Positions 21,938 through 35,362 of a stretch of 64,000 bases of DNA are shown here, piece by piece. Each line of letters opens with the position of its first letter. Within the stretch, counting starts at the first letter, position 1. A model generated the notes under the pieces. It was not told the DNA's origin and made no database searches. It saw only the letters and a list, made by a program, of their open reading frames with translations. A program made the position numbers and the translations under genes. Source of the DNA: Sporosarcina aquimarina. Its GTDB lineage: Bacteria; Bacillota; Bacilli; Bacillales_A; Planococcaceae. The stretch covers positions 1-64,000 of the forward strand of contig NZ_JACLBZ010000007.1 in NCBI RefSeq assembly GCF_019748715.1. The letters are read 5' to 3'.

Positions 21938-22567
21938 ATGACCAAAGGAATCTTAGGAAGAAAAGTCGGTATGACGCAAGTATTTGCTGAAAACGGCGAT
22001 TTAATCCCAGTAACAGTGATTGAAGCTGCTCCAAACGTTGTTCTTCAAAAGAAGACAGTTGATACAGACGGCTACGAATCAATCCAACTTGGATTTGACG
22101 ATAAACGTGAAAAGCTTTCAAACAAGCCTGAGCAAGGCCACGTAGCAAAAGCAAACACGGCACCTAAGCGCTTCATTCGCGAAATTCGCGGAGCAGACGT
22201 TAGTGCATACGAAGTTGGTCAGGAAGTCAAAGTCGATACATTTGCAGCAGGCGATGTAGTAGACATTACAGGAGTATCAAAAGGTAAAGGATTCCAAGGT
22301 GTCATTAAGCGTCACGGTTTCTCACGTGGACCAATGACTCACGGATCTCGTTTCCACCGCGCACCAGGTTCTCTTGGAGCGGTTGATGGACAACGTGTAT
22401 TCAAAGGGAAGAAACTACCTGGACGTACTGGTGGCAAAACAGTAACGATCCAAAACGTTGAAATCGTACGAGTTGACGAAGAACGCAACTTGTTGCTAGT
22501 AAAAGGTAACGTTCCTGGAGCTCGCAAATCACTTGTTCAAGTGAAAAGCGCAATTAAAGGGAACTGA
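21938..22567 (+). CDS. rplC: 50S ribosomal protein L3
   Basis: Early 23S rRNA assembly protein near the peptidyl-transferase centre. It has 209 residues with the conserved [21 protein letters not shown] extension (about residues 111-131). ACAGGAGGTG precedes the ATG. Second gene of the S10 operon. Confidence 0.98.
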   Translation: MTKGILGRKVGMTQVFAENGDLIPVTVIEAAPNVVLQKKTVDTDGYESIQLGFDDKREKLSNKPEQGHVAKANTAPKRFIREIRGADVSAYEVGQEVKVDTFAAGDVVDITGVSKGKGFQGVIKRHGFSRGPMTHGSRFHRAPGSLGAVDGQRVFKGKKLPGRTGGKTVTIQNVEIVRVDEERNLLLVKGNVPGARKSLVQVKSAIKGN

Positions 22568-22592
22568 GTAAAACAGGAAGGAGGAAATAGGA

Positions 22593-23216
22593 ATGCCTAA
22601 AGTATCTGTAGTAAGTCAAACAGGTTCTGCAGTCGGCGACATCGAATTAAACGATGCGATTTTTGGAATCGAGCCGAACGAAGCAGTATTATATGAAGCA
22701 ATCGTTCAACAACAAGCTTCTTTGCGCCAAGGTAACCATAAGGTTAAAACTCGCGCAGAAGTTGCAGGCGGCGGTCGTAAACCATGGCGCCAAAAAGGCA
22801 CAGGCCGTGCACGTCAAGGTTCAATCAGATCACCACAATGGCGCGGGGGCGGTATCGTATTCGGTCCAACACCACGTAGCTATAGCTATAAAATGCCTAA
22901 GAAAGTTCGTCGTTTAGCACTTCTTTCTGCACTTTCAACGAAAGTTCGCGCAGAAGAACTAATCGTTGTGGACAACTTGGCGTTTGATGCACCAAAGACA
23001 AAAGGCTTTGTTAAAGTACTTGAAGATCTTTCAATTACAAAGAAAGCACTATTTGTTACAGCTGACCTGGAAGAAACAGTAGCTTTGTCTGCACGTAATA
23101 TTCCTGGCGTTAGCGTAGTTACAGCGAACGGCATCAATGTTCTTGACCTAGTCGGACATGATCAACTCGTTATGACTAAAGCAGCAGTTGAAAAAGTAGA
23201 GGAGGTGCTTGGTTAA
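22593..23216 (+). CDS. rplD: 50S ribosomal protein L4
   Basis: Lines the exit tunnel with an extended loop ([19 protein letters not shown], about residues 62-80). The 207 residues are standard. The stop codon TAA shares its last base with the rplW ATG, indicating coupling. Confidence 0.98.
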   Translation: MPKVSVVSQTGSAVGDIELNDAIFGIEPNEAVLYEAIVQQQASLRQGNHKVKTRAEVAGGGRKPWRQKGTGRARQGSIRSPQWRGGGIVFGPTPRSYSYKMPKKVRRLALLSALSTKVRAEELIVVDNLAFDAPKTKGFVKVLEDLSITKKALFVTADLEETVALSARNIPGVSVVTANGINVLDLVGHDQLVMTKAAVEKVEEVLG

Positions 23217-23500
23217 TGGAAGCACGTGATATTTTGAAACGTCCGGTCATTACCGAGCGTTCTTCTGAGCAAATGGATCTTAGAAAATATACATTCGAAG
23301 TGGATACACGCGCGAACAAAACGCATGTTAAACAAGCTATCGAAGAAATTTTCGGTGTAGAAGTTGAAAAAGTAAACGTTCAGAACTACAAAGGTAAGTT
23401 CAAACGTATGGGGAAACATGCTGGCTATACAAACAAACGCCGCAAAGCGATTGTTACACTTACAGCTGATTCCAAAGATATCGAACTTTTTGAAATGTAA
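23216..23500 (+). CDS. rplW: 50S ribosomal protein L23
   Basis: Tunnel-exit protein that docks trigger factor and SRP. It has 94 residues with [12 protein letters not shown] at the N terminus and the basic loop [20 protein letters not shown]. It overlaps rplD by one base; the ribosome site GAGGAGGTG lies in the rplD end. Confidence 0.97.
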   Translation: MEARDILKRPVITERSSEQMDLRKYTFEVDTRANKTHVKQAIEEIFGVEVEKVNVQNYKGKFKRMGKHAGYTNKRRKAIVTLTADSKDIELFEM

Positions 23501-23532
23501 TTAACGCACAAATAATGAAGGAGGGAACACAA

Positions 23533-24363
23533 ATGGCGATCAAGAAGTACAAAGCTACCTCCAACGGGCGTCGTAACATGACTTCTTCTGATTTCTCTGA
23601 AATTACTACAGATAAACCAGAAAAATCATTGCTTGAACCAATCAAGCGTAACGGCGGACGTAACAACCAAGGTAGAATGACAGTTCGTCACCATGGTGGA
23701 GGACATAAGCGCCAATACCGCGTCATCGATTTCCAACGCCGGAAAGATGGCATACCAGGACGCGTTGCTACGATCGAATACGATCCAAACCGTTCTGCAA
23801 ACATCGCATTAATCAATTATGCTGATGGAGAGAAAAAATATATCCTTGCACCAAAAGGATTGCAAGTAGGTTCCACAATCATGTCAGGACCTGAAGCAGA
23901 TATCCGTGTAGGGAATGCACTACCACTAGAAAACATTCCGATGGGTTCTACTATTCACAACATTGAAATGAAGCCAGGCAAGGGTGGACAACTTGTTCGT
24001 TCTGCAGGAACTTCAGCTCAACTACTTGGACGTGAAGGCAAATATGTCATCATTCGTCTACAATCAGGTGAAGTGCGTATGATTCTTTCTACTTGCCGTG
24101 CAACAATCGGTCAAGTCGGTAACGAACAGCACGAATTGATTAACATTGGTAAAGCAGGTCGTTCACGTTGGTTAGGCAAGCGTCCAACTGTTCGTGGATC
24201 TGTTATGAACCCTAACGATCACCCACACGGTGGTGGTGAAGGACGTACACCAATCGGCCGTCCGAGTCCTGTTACTCCTTGGGGTAAACCAACTCTTGGA
24301 TACAAAACTCGTTCTAAGAACAATAAATCAGATAAACTTATCGTTCGCCGTCGTAAAAAATAA
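23533..24363 (+). CDS. rplB: 50S ribosomal protein L2
   Basis: Required for subunit joining and peptidyl transfer. It has 276 residues with the C-terminal [18 protein letters not shown] segment that contains the conserved His. ATG 23533 follows GGAGGGA; an upstream ATG at 23515 lies before that ribosome site. Confidence 0.98.
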   Translation: MAIKKYKATSNGRRNMTSSDFSEITTDKPEKSLLEPIKRNGGRNNQGRMTVRHHGGGHKRQYRVIDFQRRKDGIPGRVATIEYDPNRSANIALINYADGEKKYILAPKGLQVGSTIMSGPEADIRVGNALPLENIPMGSTIHNIEMKPGKGGQLVRSAGTSAQLLGREGKYVIIRLQSGEVRMILSTCRATIGQVGNEQHELINIGKAGRSRWLGKRPTVRGSVMNPNDHPHGGGEGRTPIGRPSPVTPWGKPTLGYKTRSKNNKSDKLIVRRRKK

Positions 24364-24423
24364 TGTGATTGCACTGCGGTTCAGAAGATGGACCGTAGTA
24401 CAAACTCGGAAGGAGGTTCCAGA

Positions 24424-24702
24424 ATGGGCCGCAGCTTGAAAAAAGGACCTTTTGCAGATGACCATTTACTAAAAAAGGTTGACGCACAAAAAGATTCAGA
24501 AAAGAAACAGGTAATTAAAACTTGGTCACGCCGTTCAACAATCTTCCCGTCATTCATCGGTATGACGATTGCAGTATATGATGGACGCAAACATGTTCCT
24601 GTTTATGTAACAGAAGATATGGTAGGACACAAACTAGGTGAATTCGTACCTACGCGCACATACAAAGGCCATGGTGCCGACGATAAGAAAACAAAACGCT
24701 AA
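24424..24702 (+). CDS. rpsS: 30S ribosomal protein S19
   Basis: Head protein of 92 residues starting [18 protein letters not shown], with [23 protein letters not shown] in the core. ATG 24424 is preceded by GGAAGGAGG; the upstream ATG 24388 is rejected because it lies before this site. Confidence 0.98.
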   Translation: MGRSLKKGPFADDHLLKKVDAQKDSEKKQVIKTWSRRSTIFPSFIGMTIAVYDGRKHVPVYVTEDMVGHKLGEFVPTRTYKGHGADDKKTKR

Positions 24703-24721
24703 TTGAGAGGAGGTTATCCTG

Positions 24722-25066
24722 ATGCAACAAGCTAAAGCATCTGTACGCACAGTCCGTATTGCTCCTCGCAAAGTCCGTTTGGTCGTTGATCTTATTCGGG
24801 GCAAGAAAATCGGTGAAGCTGTCGCGATTCTACGACTTACGCCTAAAGCGGCATCTCCGGTTGTAGAAAAACTTTTGAAATCAGCGATTGCAAATGCTGA
24901 ACACAATTACGAAATGAACACTGAAGACTTGATCGTCAGTGAAGTATTCGTAGATGAAGGACCAACAATGAAACGTTTCCGTCCACGTGCACAAGGTCGT
25001 GCAAGTGCGATTAACAAACGTACGAGCCACATCACGTTAGTGGTATCCGAAAAGAAGGAGGGGTAA
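24722..25066 (+). CDS. rplV: 50S ribosomal protein L22
   Basis: Exit-tunnel protein of 114 residues with [17 protein letters not shown] and the beta-hairpin [21 protein letters not shown], whose tip lines the tunnel and can influence macrolide response. GAGAGGAGG precedes the ATG. Confidence 0.98.
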   Translation: MQQAKASVRTVRIAPRKVRLVVDLIRGKKIGEAVAILRLTPKAASPVVEKLLKSAIANAEHNYEMNTEDLIVSEVFVDEGPTMKRFRPRAQGRASAINKRTSHITLVVSEKKEG

Positions 25067-25069
25067 TTA

Positions 25070-25726
25070 GTGGGCCAAAAAGTACATCCTAATGGACTGC
25101 GTGTCGGTGTCATCCGTGACTGGGACTCAAAATGGTACGCGGAAAAAGATTATGCGTCCTTACTACACGAAGACTTAAAGATTCGTGAATATATTGAAAA
25201 GCGTCTTGTAGATGCATCAGTTTCTAAAGTTGAAATTGAGCGTGCTGCTAAGCGTGTAAACATTACAATCCACACTGCAAAGCCAGGTATGGTTATCGGT
25301 AAAGGTGGTTCCGAAGTCGAAGCACTTCGTAAACAACTTAACGAAATCACAGGCAAGCGTGTACACATCAATATCGTAGAAGTAAAACGTGCTGATTTGG
25401 ATGCGAAACTAGTCGCAGAATCAATCGCTCGTCAATTGGAAAGCCGTGTATCTTTCCGTCGTGCACAAAAACAAGCAATTCAACGTACGATCCGTGCAGG
25501 CGCTAAAGGTATCAAAACACAAGTTTCTGGACGTCTCGGCGGTGCCGATATTGCGCGTGCAGAACACTATAGTGAAGGAACTGTCCCTCTTCATACATTA
25601 CGTGCTGATATAGACTATGCACATGCTGAAGCTGATACTACTTATGGTAAGCTTGGCGTTAAAGTATGGATTTATCGTGGTGAAGTCCTTCCAGTCAAGA
25701 AGAACTCTGGGGAAGGAGGCAAATAA
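25070..25726 (+). CDS. rpsC: 30S ribosomal protein S3
   Basis: mRNA-entry protein with KH domain ([19 protein letters not shown]). It has 218 residues. It starts with GTG 25070 ([20 protein letters not shown]) after AAGGAGGGG, three bases after rplV. Confidence 0.98.
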   Translation: MGQKVHPNGLRVGVIRDWDSKWYAEKDYASLLHEDLKIREYIEKRLVDASVSKVEIERAAKRVNITIHTAKPGMVIGKGGSEVEALRKQLNEITGKRVHINIVEVKRADLDAKLVAESIARQLESRVSFRRAQKQAIQRTIRAGAKGIKTQVSGRLGGADIARAEHYSEGTVPLHTLRADIDYAHAEADTTYGKLGVKVWIYRGEVLPVKKNSGEGGK

Positions 25727-25728
25727 TC

Positions 25729-26353
<625 letters not shown>

Positions 26354-26370
26354 TGAAGGAGGTTGCAGCC

Positions 26371-26634
26371 ATGACTGAGCGTAACCAGCGCAAAGTATAC
26401 ACAGGCCGTGTCGTTTCCGATAAAATGGATAAAACCGTTACGGTAATGGTAGAAACACATAAAAAACATTCTTTATACGGTAAGCGTGTAAAGTATTCTA
26501 AAAAGTTCAAAGCACATGATGAGCTAAACGAAGCGAAAATTGGCGATGTAGTTCGTATTATGGAAACTCGTCCATTATCCGCAACTAAGCGTTTCCGTCT
26601 TCTAGAAGTCGTTGAAAAAGCGGTCATCATCTAA
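26371..26634 (+). CDS. rpsQ: 30S ribosomal protein S17
   Basis: Primary 16S rRNA-binding protein, 87 residues, OB fold, starting [24 protein letters not shown] 26371 follows AAGGAGG; the ATG at 26353 precedes that site. Confidence 0.97.
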   Translation: MTERNQRKVYTGRVVSDKMDKTVTVMVETHKKHSLYGKRVKYSKKFKAHDELNEAKIGDVVRIMETRPLSATKRFRLLEVVEKAVII

Positions 26635-26672
26635 TCGGTTTTTAACTCAGATTTTGGAAGGAGGTAGCCTCG

Positions 26673-27041
26673 ATGATTCAACAAGAAACTCGTATGAAAG
26701 TTGCTGACAACTCTGGTGCTCGTGAAGTACTTACGATCAAAGTGCTAGGTGGCACAGGCCGTAAAGTAGCTAATATCGGTGATATCGTTGTTTGTACAGT
26801 GAAGAAAGCAACACCAGGTGGCGTTGTTAAGAAGGGTGACGTTGTAAAAGCGGTCATCGTTCGTACGAAAAGTGGAGTTCGTCGTAAAGACGGTTCTTAC
26901 ATTACGTTTGACGAAAATGCTTGCGTTATCATCCGTGATGACAAGGGACCACGTGGAACACGTATTTTCGGACCAGTTGCTCGCGAACTTCGTGACAGCA
27001 ACTTCATGAAAATCATTTCACTCGCTCCAGAAGTTCTTTAA
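26673..27041 (+). CDS. rplN: 50S ribosomal protein L14
   Basis: Intersubunit-bridge protein and the contact for ribosome silencing factor. It has 122 residues: [30 protein letters not shown] precedes the ATG. Order rpsQ-rplN-rplX is conserved. Confidence 0.98.
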   Translation: MIQQETRMKVADNSGAREVLTIKVLGGTGRKVANIGDIVVCTVKKATPGGVVKKGDVVKAVIVRTKSGVRRKDGSYITFDENACVIIRDDKGPRGTRIFGPVARELRDSNFMKIISLAPEVL

Positions 27042-27076
27042 TTCTAATGACAGAGCCAGTCAAGGAGGTGCGATAG

Positions 27077-27388
27077 ATGCACGTTAAAAAAGGCGACAAA
27101 GTTATGGTGATCTCTGGTAAAGATAAAGGTAAAACAGGTGTGATCCTAACTGCTTATCCGAAAAAAGACCGTGTGCTTGTTGAAGGTATTAATATCGTCA
27201 AGAAACATACGAAACCGAACCAAGAAAACCCTCAAGGCGGAATTGTAAGCCAAGAAGCTGCTATTCATGTCTCAAACGTGATGGTCATCGATCCTAAATC
27301 AGGCGAGCCGACTCGTGTAGGTTATAAAGTGGAAGACGGTAAGAAAGTACGTATTGCGAAAAAATCCGGTGAAGCACTGGATAAGTAA
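27077..27388 (+). CDS. rplX: 50S ribosomal protein L24
   Basis: Assembly initiator of the 50S subunit with an N-terminal KOW motif ([20 protein letters not shown]). It has 103 residues. AAGGAGGTG precedes the ATG. Confidence 0.98.
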   Translation: MHVKKGDKVMVISGKDKGKTGVILTAYPKKDRVLVEGINIVKKHTKPNQENPQGGIVSQEAAIHVSNVMVIDPKSGEPTRVGYKVEDGKKVRIAKKSGEALDK

Positions 27389-27414
27389 GTAAGGCATGAA
27401 AGGAGGTCCGACTG

Positions 27415-27954
27415 ATGAGTCGTTTGAAAGAGAAATTTACTAAAGAAATCACTCCTGCTCTTATGAGCAAGTTTGAATATACATCTGTAATGCAAGTCCC
27501 TAAAGTTGATAAAATCGTTATCAACATGGGTGTTGGTGATGCTGTTCAAAACGCGAAAGCACTTGACGCAGCTGTTGAAGATCTAACAATTATCTCAGGT
27601 CAAAAACCAGTCGTAACAAAAGCGAAGAAGTCTATCGCTGGTTTCCGTCTACGTGAAGGTATGCCGATCGGAGCAAAAGTAACGCTTCGCGGTGAACGCA
27701 TGTATGAGTTTCTCGATAAATTAGTGTCTGTCTCACTACCACGTGTACGTGACTTCCGTGGCGTTTCTAAAAAAGCGTTCGATGGTCGCGGAAACTACAC
27801 ATTAGGTGTGAAAGAGCAACTTATTTTCCCTGAAATTGACTACGATAAAGTATCAAAAGTACGCGGAATGGACATCGTCATCGTGACGACTGCAAACACT
27901 GACGAAGAAGCACGTGAACTGCTTACACAGTGTGGCATGCCGTTCCAAAAGTAA
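27415..27954 (+). CDS. rplE: 50S ribosomal protein L5
   Basis: 5S rRNA-binding protein, 179 residues, with the P-site-facing loop and GLRVxx-type core ([23 protein letters not shown] by position around 27730-27795). AAAGGAGGTC precedes the ATG. Confidence 0.98.
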   Translation: MSRLKEKFTKEITPALMSKFEYTSVMQVPKVDKIVINMGVGDAVQNAKALDAAVEDLTIISGQKPVVTKAKKSIAGFRLREGMPIGAKVTLRGERMYEFLDKLVSVSLPRVRDFRGVSKKAFDGRGNYTLGVKEQLIFPEIDYDKVSKVRGMDIVIVTTANTDEEARELLTQCGMPFQK

Positions 27955-27962
27955 AATAATAG

Positions 27963-28160
<198 letters not shown>

Positions 28161-28189
28161 TCCCCTAATTAGGGAAGGAGGTTAATTCA

Positions 28190-28588
28190 ATGACAATGAG
28201 TGATCCGATTGCAGATATGCTTACACGCATCCGTAACGCGAACATGGTTCGCCACGAGAAGCTTGAGGTACCTGCTTCAAACGTAAAGAAAGAAATCGCT
28301 GAAATCTTAAAACGAGAAGGTTTCGTTCGTGATGTGGAATACGTGGAAGATAACAAACAAGGCATCATCCGCATTTTCCTTAAATACGGCCAAGATAACG
28401 AGCGCGTAATCAACGGCTTGAAACGTATTTCTAAACCAGGACTTCGTGTGTATGCAAAATCAAATGAAGTACCTAAAGTGCTTAATGGCTTAGGTGTTGC
28501 ACTAGTTTCTACATCAAACGGTGTAGTAACAGACAAAGAAGCCCGCGCTAAACAAATCGGTGGAGAAGTCGTCGCTTACGTTTGGTAA
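28190..28588 (+). CDS. rpsH: 30S ribosomal protein S8
   Basis: Primary 16S rRNA-binding protein, 132 residues, starting [24 protein letters not shown]. The conserved STSxGVxTDKEAR segment near the C terminus is present. AAGGAGG precedes the ATG. In enterobacteria S8 represses the spc operon; no equivalent site is obvious here. Confidence 0.98.
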   Translation: MTMSDPIADMLTRIRNANMVRHEKLEVPASNVKKEIAEILKREGFVRDVEYVEDNKQGIIRIFLKYGQDNERVINGLKRISKPGLRVYAKSNEVPKVLNGLGVALVSTSNGVVTDKEARAKQIGGEVVAYVW

Positions 28589-28618
28589 TTTGCGACAAAT
28601 GAATGGAGGTGCAATAGA

Positions 28619-29158
28619 ATGTCCCGTATTGGTAATCGTCAGATCGAAGTTCCTGAAAACGTTACGGTAACAATTTCAGCTGATAACTTCGCAACTGTTA
28701 AAGGTCCGAAAGGTGAACTTTCAAGACAATTAGATCAAGAAATCACTATCAACCAGGAAGGTAATGTCATTACATTGACTCGTCCTTCTGATTCTAAAGA
28801 TCATCGTTCAATCCACGGTACAACACGCTCTGTGCTTAACAACATGGTGGTTGGTGTATCAACTGGATTTGAACGCACGCTAGAATTGATCGGGGTTGGA
28901 TATCGTGCACAAATGCAAGGTAAGAAACTTGTATTGAATGTTGGGTATTCACATCCTGTTGAATTCACACCAGAAGAAGGTGTAGAAGTTGAAGTGCCGG
29001 CGAACACGAAAATTATTGTCCGCGGCTACAACAAAGAACACGTAGGTGCTCTTGCTTCTAACATCCGTCAAGTACGTCCACCAGAGCCTTATAAAGGTAA
29101 AGGTATTCGATATGAAGGCGAAATCGTTCGTCGTAAAGAAGGTAAAACAGGTAAATAA
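28619..29158 (+). CDS. rplF: 50S ribosomal protein L6
   Basis: Binds the sarcin-ricin loop region. It is 179 residues of two repeated domains and ends with [16 protein letters not shown] followed by a basic tail. GGAGGTG precedes the ATG. Confidence 0.98.
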   Translation: MSRIGNRQIEVPENVTVTISADNFATVKGPKGELSRQLDQEITINQEGNVITLTRPSDSKDHRSIHGTTRSVLNNMVVGVSTGFERTLELIGVGYRAQMQGKKLVLNVGYSHPVEFTPEEGVEVEVPANTKIIVRGYNKEHVGALASNIRQVRPPEPYKGKGIRYEGEIVRRKEGKTGK

Positions 29159-29191
29159 TACCGCCTGAGGTATTTGGAAGGAGTGACCACG

Positions 29192-29554
29192 ATGATCACG
29201 AAACAAGATAAAAACGCTGTCCGTAAAAAGCGTCACGCACGTGTGCGTACGAAAATCAGCGGAACTGCAGAGCGTCCACGTCTAAACGTTTACCGTTCAA
29301 ACAAACATATCTATGCACAATTGATTGACGACATGAATGGTGTAACAATCGTTAGTGCTTCTACAATGGATAAAGAAGTTGAGGCTGGATCTACAGGGAA
29401 CGCTGCATCTGCAGCTAAAGTCGGCGAGCTTATTGCGAAAAAAGCTGTTGAAAAAGACGTCAAGTCGGTTGTTTTCGACCGTGGCGGATATCTTTTCCAT
29501 GGCCGTGTTAAAGCTCTTGCTGATGCAGCACGCGAAAATGGACTGGAATTTTAA
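29192..29554 (+). CDS. rplR: 50S ribosomal protein L18
   Basis: 5S rRNA-binding protein, 120 residues, starting [24 protein letters not shown] 29192 follows GGAAGGAG. The frame also has an upstream ATG at 29174 that would add six residues and lies before the ribosome site. Confidence 0.98.
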   Translation: MITKQDKNAVRKKRHARVRTKISGTAERPRLNVYRSNKHIYAQLIDDMNGVTIVSASTMDKEVEAGSTGNAASAAKVGELIAKKAVEKDVKSVVFDRGGYLFHGRVKALADAARENGLEF

Positions 29555-29576
29555 TTAAGAAGGAGGGACATATTTC

Positions 29577-30077
29577 ATGCGTCGTAATGATCAAAACAAA
29601 AGTGAGTTTGAAGAACGCGTAGTAACGATCAACCGAGTTGCGAAAGTGGTGAAAGGTGGACGTCGTTTCCGCTTTACTGCACTTGTCGTTGTCGGTGATA
29701 AAAACGGCCGTGTCGGTTTTGGAACTGGTAAAGCACAAGAAGTTCCAGACGCAATCCGTAAAGCGATTGAAGATGCGAAGAAAAACTTGATTGAAGTGCC
29801 AATGGTTAAAGGTACAACTCCACATGAAGTGCTAGGACGCTTTGGTGCAGGACAGATCCTTATCAAACCAGCTGCTCCAGGTACTGGAGTAATTGCGGGC
29901 GGACCAGTTCGTGCGGTACTTGAACTTGCAGGCATCACGGATATTCTTTCAAAATCTCTTGGATCAAGCACACCAATCAACATGGTACGTGCGACAATCG
30001 AAGGATTGCAGAATTTGAAACGCGCAGAAGATGTAGCAAAATTGCGTGGTAAATCCGTGGAAGAACTGTTAGGTTAA
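29577..30077 (+). CDS. rpsE: 30S ribosomal protein S5
   Basis: Fidelity protein with helicase role at the mRNA entry. It has 166 residues; the dsRNA-binding-like N-terminal domain holds [20 protein letters not shown]. The loop altered in spectinomycin resistance appears wild type. GGAGGG precedes the ATG. Confidence 0.98.
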   Translation: MRRNDQNKSEFEERVVTINRVAKVVKGGRRFRFTALVVVGDKNGRVGFGTGKAQEVPDAIRKAIEDAKKNLIEVPMVKGTTPHEVLGRFGAGQILIKPAAPGTGVIAGGPVRAVLELAGITDILSKSLGSSTPINMVRATIEGLQNLKRAEDVAKLRGKSVEELLG

Positions 30078-30090
30078 GGGGGGAAATACA

Positions 30091-30273
30091 ATGGCGAACA
30101 AACTTGAAGTCACCCTTACGAAAAGTGTTATCGGTTCTAAGCCGACACAACGTAAAACAATTGAAGCGCTAGGTCTTCGAAAGTTAAATCAAACAGTTGA
30201 GCATCAAAACAATGATGCAATCCGTGGTATGATCACAAAGGTCAGTCACTTGGTAACCGTTAAGGAAATCTAA
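30091..30273 (+). CDS. rpmD: 50S ribosomal protein L30
   Basis: Small 60-residue protein: [20 protein letters not shown] onward. AAGGGGGG precedes the ATG, 13 bases after rpsE. Confidence 0.97.
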   Translation: MANKLEVTLTKSVIGSKPTQRKTIEALGLRKLNQTVEHQNNDAIRGMITKVSHLVTVKEI

Positions 30274-30305
30274 GTGTTATTTTAGAATAAGGAGGTGCCG
30301 ATAAG

Positions 30306-30746
30306 ATGAAATTACACGAGTTAAAACCAGCTGAGGGATCTCGTAGAAACCGTAAACGTATTGGTCGTGGGATTGGTTCTGGAACAGGTAAAACTTCCGG
30401 TAAAGGTCACAAAGGTCAAAACGCACGTTCAGGCGGCGGTGTACGTCTTGGTTTCGAAGGTGGACAAATTCCTCTTTTCCAACGACTTCCTAAGCGTGGG
30501 TTCACGAACATCAATCGTAAAGATTATGCGATCGTTAACCTTGACACATTAAATCGTTTCGAAGAAGGCACGGAAGTAACGCCGGAACTGCTAATTGAAA
30601 CTGGAGTTGTTAGTAACGCAAAATCTGGTATCAAGATTCTTGGAAACGGAACACTTGAGAAAAAGATTACTGTTAAAGCTAATAAATTCTCCGCTTCTGC
30701 AAAAGAAGCAATCGAAAAAGCGGGCGGGCAAACTGAGGTGGTATAA
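30306..30746 (+). CDS. rplO: 50S ribosomal protein L15
   Basis: Late assembly protein, 146 residues, with the Gly-rich basic N terminus ([20 protein letters not shown]) and PKRGFTN. Its stop TAA overlaps the secY ATG by one base, coupling membrane translocase synthesis to ribosomal protein output. Confidence 0.98.
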   Translation: MKLHELKPAEGSRRNRKRIGRGIGSGTGKTSGKGHKGQNARSGGGVRLGFEGGQIPLFQRLPKRGFTNINRKDYAIVNLDTLNRFEEGTEVTPELLIETGVVSNAKSGIKILGNGTLEKKITVKANKFSASAKEAIEKAGGQTEVV

Positions 30747-32038
30747 TGTTTCAGACAATCTCTAACTTCATGCGTGTGAAAGAGATCCGGTCTAAAATAA
30801 TTTTTACCCTCCTAGTGCTCATCGTGTTTAGACTAGGGACATTTGTTCCGGTTCCAAACGTTGATGCAACTGCTTTACAACAATCAAATAACCAGTTTAT
30901 CGGTTTTTTGAACACTTTCGGTGGAGGAGCACTTTCAAACTTTTCAATCTTCGCAATGGGGATCATGCCGTATATCACGGCTTCCATCATTGTGCAGTTA
31001 TTGCAAATGGATGTTGTGCCGAAGTTTACTGAGTGGTCAAAACAAGGGGACGTTGGAAGACGTAAACTTGCACAGTTCACAAGATACTTCACAATTGTTC
31101 TGGCTTTTATCCAAGCAATTGCCATGTCCTTTGGTTTTAACCAAACGTTTGGTGGTCAGCTGATAGCGGATAATAGTGTGTCTACATATGTCGTAATTGC
31201 GATTGTGTTGACTGCAGGAACATCTTTCCTACTATGGCTTGGTGAACAAATTACTGCGAAAGGTGTCGGAAATGGTATTTCCATCATTATTTTTGCAGGG
31301 ATTGTCGCCGGTATTCCGAATGCTGTAAACCAGTTGTATGTAACTCAAATCCAAGACGCTGGAGATGCACTATTTATCCGGATTGCAACGATGATATTAC
31401 TGCTGATTGTAATCGTAGCGATTGTAGTTGGAGTTATTTACTTCCAAGAAGCTTTGCGGAAGATTCCGATTCAATATGCGAAACGCGTTTCAGGACGTAA
31501 TCAGTCGGTTGCAAGCCAACAAACACATTTACCTTTGAAATTAAATGCTGCGGGTGTTATTCCAGTAATCTTTGCTGTGGCATTTTTCATCACACCACAA
31601 CAAATCGCTCCATTTTTCGGTGAGAATAGTGTAACTAAAACAATCGTTCGGATTTTCGATTATACAAATCCGATCGGGATGATTTTATATGTAACACTCA
31701 TTGTCGCGTTCACCTATTTCTATGCATTCATTCAAGTGAATCCGGAGAATATGGCTGAAAACCTGAAAAAACAAGGTGCGTATATTCCAGGAATTCGTCC
31801 GGGTGCAAATACTCAAAAGTATTTAACTAGTACTCTGTATAGACTGACATTCGTCGGCTCGATCTTCCTTGCCGTTGTTGCTGTCATGCCTATTTTCTTC
31901 ATCAACTTGGCGAATCTGCCTCAATCCGCTCAAATCGGCGGAACGAGCTTGCTCATCGTAGTAGGGGTTGCCCTTGAAACAATGAAGCAATTGGAATCTC
32001 AGTTAGTGAAGAGACATTACAGAGGCTTTATGAAATAA
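30746..32038 (+). CDS. secY: Protein translocase channel SecY
   Basis: Ten-span membrane channel of the Sec system, 430 residues. The N terminus [18 protein letters not shown] leads into span 1, and the plug and second span region has GGALSNFSIFAMGIMPYI. The cytoplasmic SecA/ribosome loop is near residues 240-265. It partners SecE at 4817. Ribosome site GAGGTG lies in the rplO end. Confidence 0.98.
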   Translation: MFQTISNFMRVKEIRSKIIFTLLVLIVFRLGTFVPVPNVDATALQQSNNQFIGFLNTFGGGALSNFSIFAMGIMPYITASIIVQLLQMDVVPKFTEWSKQGDVGRRKLAQFTRYFTIVLAFIQAIAMSFGFNQTFGGQLIADNSVSTYVVIAIVLTAGTSFLLWLGEQITAKGVGNGISIIIFAGIVAGIPNAVNQLYVTQIQDAGDALFIRIATMILLLIVIVAIVVGVIYFQEALRKIPIQYAKRVSGRNQSVASQQTHLPLKLNAAGVIPVIFAVAFFITPQQIAPFFGENSVTKTIVRIFDYTNPIGMILYVTLIVAFTYFYAFIQVNPENMAENLKKQGAYIPGIRPGANTQKYLTSTLYRLTFVGSIFLAVVAVMPIFFINLANLPQSAQIGGTSLLIVVGVALETMKQLESQLVKRHYRGFMK

Positions 32039-32065
32039 AAAGCAATAGCCTGACCTATTGTGTAA

Positions 32066-32740
<675 letters not shown>

Positions 32741-33085
32741 TCAATCCTTTTCGGGCACAACTGCATCACTGTTCGGAAAGTAATGGTTGAAAACGAGCTG
32801 CAAAAGCATAGGGTGCCCGGTATAGGACAATGAGAGTTTTTCGATTGATTCTTCAGTAGTTCCTACATGCATTATCGCGTAAACCGCGTTATAATGTTTA
32901 ATTGGTAACCGCTGTGAGAACAATAAAGGAACTCACTCGCAGAAATGCGAAACAGCGAAATGTGGCAGACGTCTTTCGAACATCACTCATGCAAACTGGA
33001 CATATGTTGAAGGAAGCTTTTTGAAGGCGACTGATGCCGCTCGATGGTGAAAGCCTTTATTGGATATAGAAGGGAGACAGGATTG
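32741..33085. other. Non-coding gap where map and ybzG usually lie
   Basis: Between adk and infA I find no credible gene. A TATAAT at about 32891 without a good -35 may be a promoter for infA. A 60-codon frame on the minus strand (32741-32923) has no ribosome site and no recognisable motif. Nothing resembles a relic of methionine aminopeptidase. Confidence 0.6.
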
Positions 33086-33304
33086 ATGGCGAAGGACGAC
33101 GTAATTGAGGTAGAAGGAACTGTTCTTGAAACGTTGCCAAATGCGATGTTTAAAGTGGAGTTGGAAAACGGACATACGGTGCTAGCACACGTATCAGGTA
33201 AAATTCGTATGCACTTTATTCGTATTCTGCCTGGCGACAAAGTGACAATGGAACTTTCGCCTTATGATTTGACACGTGGTCGTATCACATACCGTTTTAA
33301 ATAA
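33086..33304 (+). CDS. infA: Translation initiation factor IF-1
   Basis: 72-residue OB-fold protein that occupies the A site during initiation: [23 protein letters not shown] 33086 follows AAGGGAG. An upstream in-frame ATG at 33044 gives a non-family extension and is rejected. Confidence 0.98.
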   Translation: MAKDDVIEVEGTVLETLPNAMFKVELENGHTVLAHVSGKIRMHFIRILPGDKVTMELSPYDLTRGRITYRFK

Positions 33305-33328
33305 AACTTTTGCACTCCGGAATATTGA

Positions 33329-33457
<129 letters not shown>

Positions 33458-33481
33458 AACACAAGGAGGTGCACAACTTAT

Positions 33482-33847
33482 ATGGCACGTATTGCTGGTG
33501 TAGACGTTCCGCGCGATAAGCGCGTTGTCATTTCATTGACATATATTTTTGGAATCGGTAAAACAACTGCGAAAAATATTTTGAATGCAACTAACATATC
33601 TGAAGAGACACGAGTTCGTGATCTAACGGATGCAGAGCTTGACAAAATTCGTGAGGAAATTGACAGCTTGAAAGTAGAAGGGGATCTACGTCGTGAAACT
33701 TCTCTTAACATCAAGCGTTTGATGGAAATCGGTAGTAACCGTGGAATCCGTCACCGTCGTGGATTGCCTGTTCGTGGACAAAACACGAAAAACAATGCAC
33801 GTACTCGTAAAGGTCCAAAACGTACAATCGCAAACAAGAAAAAATAA
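33482..33847 (+). CDS. rpsM: 30S ribosomal protein S13
   Basis: Head protein contacting the P-site tRNA, 121 residues: [20 protein letters not shown], with [19 protein letters not shown] near the basic C terminus. AAGGAGGTG precedes the ATG. Confidence 0.98.
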   Translation: MARIAGVDVPRDKRVVISLTYIFGIGKTTAKNILNATNISEETRVRDLTDAELDKIREEIDSLKVEGDLRRETSLNIKRLMEIGSNRGIRHRRGLPVRGQNTKNNARTRKGPKRTIANKKK

Positions 33848-33854
33848 TAGGTAA

Positions 33855-34262
<408 letters not shown>

Positions 34263-34386
34263 TCGGTTTGAATCTATTGGATTAAGAAAGACAATTTTTG
34301 TTAATACTGTTGAAATAGGATACCTATTATCAGTGAATTCAATATGGTTAAACCAATACAGAAGACGTTTTGAGGAGGGTAAATAA

Positions 34387-35331
34387 ATGATCGAGATTGA
34401 GAAACCAAAGATTGAAACAGTTACGATCGGTGAAGATTCACAGTTTGGTAAGTTTATTATCGAACCGCTGGAGCGTGGATACGGAAACACCCTAGGGAAT
34501 TCCTTGCGTCGCATACTCTTGTCTTCATTACCAGGAGCGGCTGTGACATCTATTCAAATCGATGGAGTGCTTCATGAATTCTCAACAATTGAAGGTGTCG
34601 TTGAAGACGTATCGACAGTTATTTTGAACGTGAAGAAGCTCGCTCTCAAGATTTACTCAGATGATGAGAAAGTTATTGAGATCGATGTGAAAGGTGAAGG
34701 CGTCGTGACGGCTGCGGATATCACACATGATAGTGATGTCGAAGTATTGAATCCAGATCTCCCGATTGCTACTCTCGGTAAAAATGGACATTTACGTATG
34801 CGTATGTATGCTGTACGTGGACGTGGATATGTTCCTTCCGATCAAAACAAACGTGAGGATCTAGCGATTGGTGTAATTCCGATCGACTCAATTTACACTC
34901 CAGTATCACGTGTTAATTTTCAAGTAGAGAACACTCGCGTCGGTCAAAGTACCAACTTTGATAAGTTGACACTCGATGTGTGGACAGATGGCAGCATCGG
35001 CCCTAAAGAAGCTGTTTCACTTGGAGCTAAAATTTTAACGGAACACTTAAATATATTCGTTGGTATGACCGACGAAGCACAAACTGCAGAAATCATGGTA
35101 GAGAAAGAAGAAGACCAAAAAGAGAAGGTTCTTGAGATGACGATTGAAGAACTTGACCTTTCTGTCCGATCTTATAACTGCTTGAAGCGTGCAGGCATCA
35201 ATACCGTTTTGGAACTTGCGAACAAGTCCGAAGACGAAATGATGAAAGTGCGAAACCTAGGCCGCAAATCACTTGAAGAAGTGAAGGCTAAATTGGATGA
35301 GCTAAACCTTGAGTTACGCTCTGAAGAATAA
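34387..35331 (+). CDS. rpoA: DNA-directed RNA polymerase subunit alpha
   Basis: Assembly subunit of 314 residues. N-terminal domain ([20 protein letters not shown]) and C-terminal domain ([18 protein letters not shown] and [19 protein letters not shown]), which contacts UP elements and activators. GAGGAGGG precedes the ATG. Fifth gene of the infA-rplQ string. Confidence 0.99.
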   Translation: MIEIEKPKIETVTIGEDSQFGKFIIEPLERGYGNTLGNSLRRILLSSLPGAAVTSIQIDGVLHEFSTIEGVVEDVSTVILNVKKLALKIYSDDEKVIEIDVKGEGVVTAADITHDSDVEVLNPDLPIATLGKNGHLRMRMYAVRGRGYVPSDQNKREDLAIGVIPIDSIYTPVSRVNFQVENTRVGQSTNFDKLTLDVWTDGSIGPKEAVSLGAKILTEHLNIFVGMTDEAQTAEIMVEKEEDQKEKVLEMTIEELDLSVRSYNCLKRAGINTVLELANKSEDEMMKVRNLGRKSLEEVKAKLDELNLELRSEE

Positions 35332-35362
35332 CTGACATATACTTGAAGGAGGGAAACTTCAA

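Noticed and set aside
32741..32923. 60-codon minus-strand frame after adk
   Set aside because: No ribosome site, TTG start, no recognisable motif, and convergent with adk; treated as chance.
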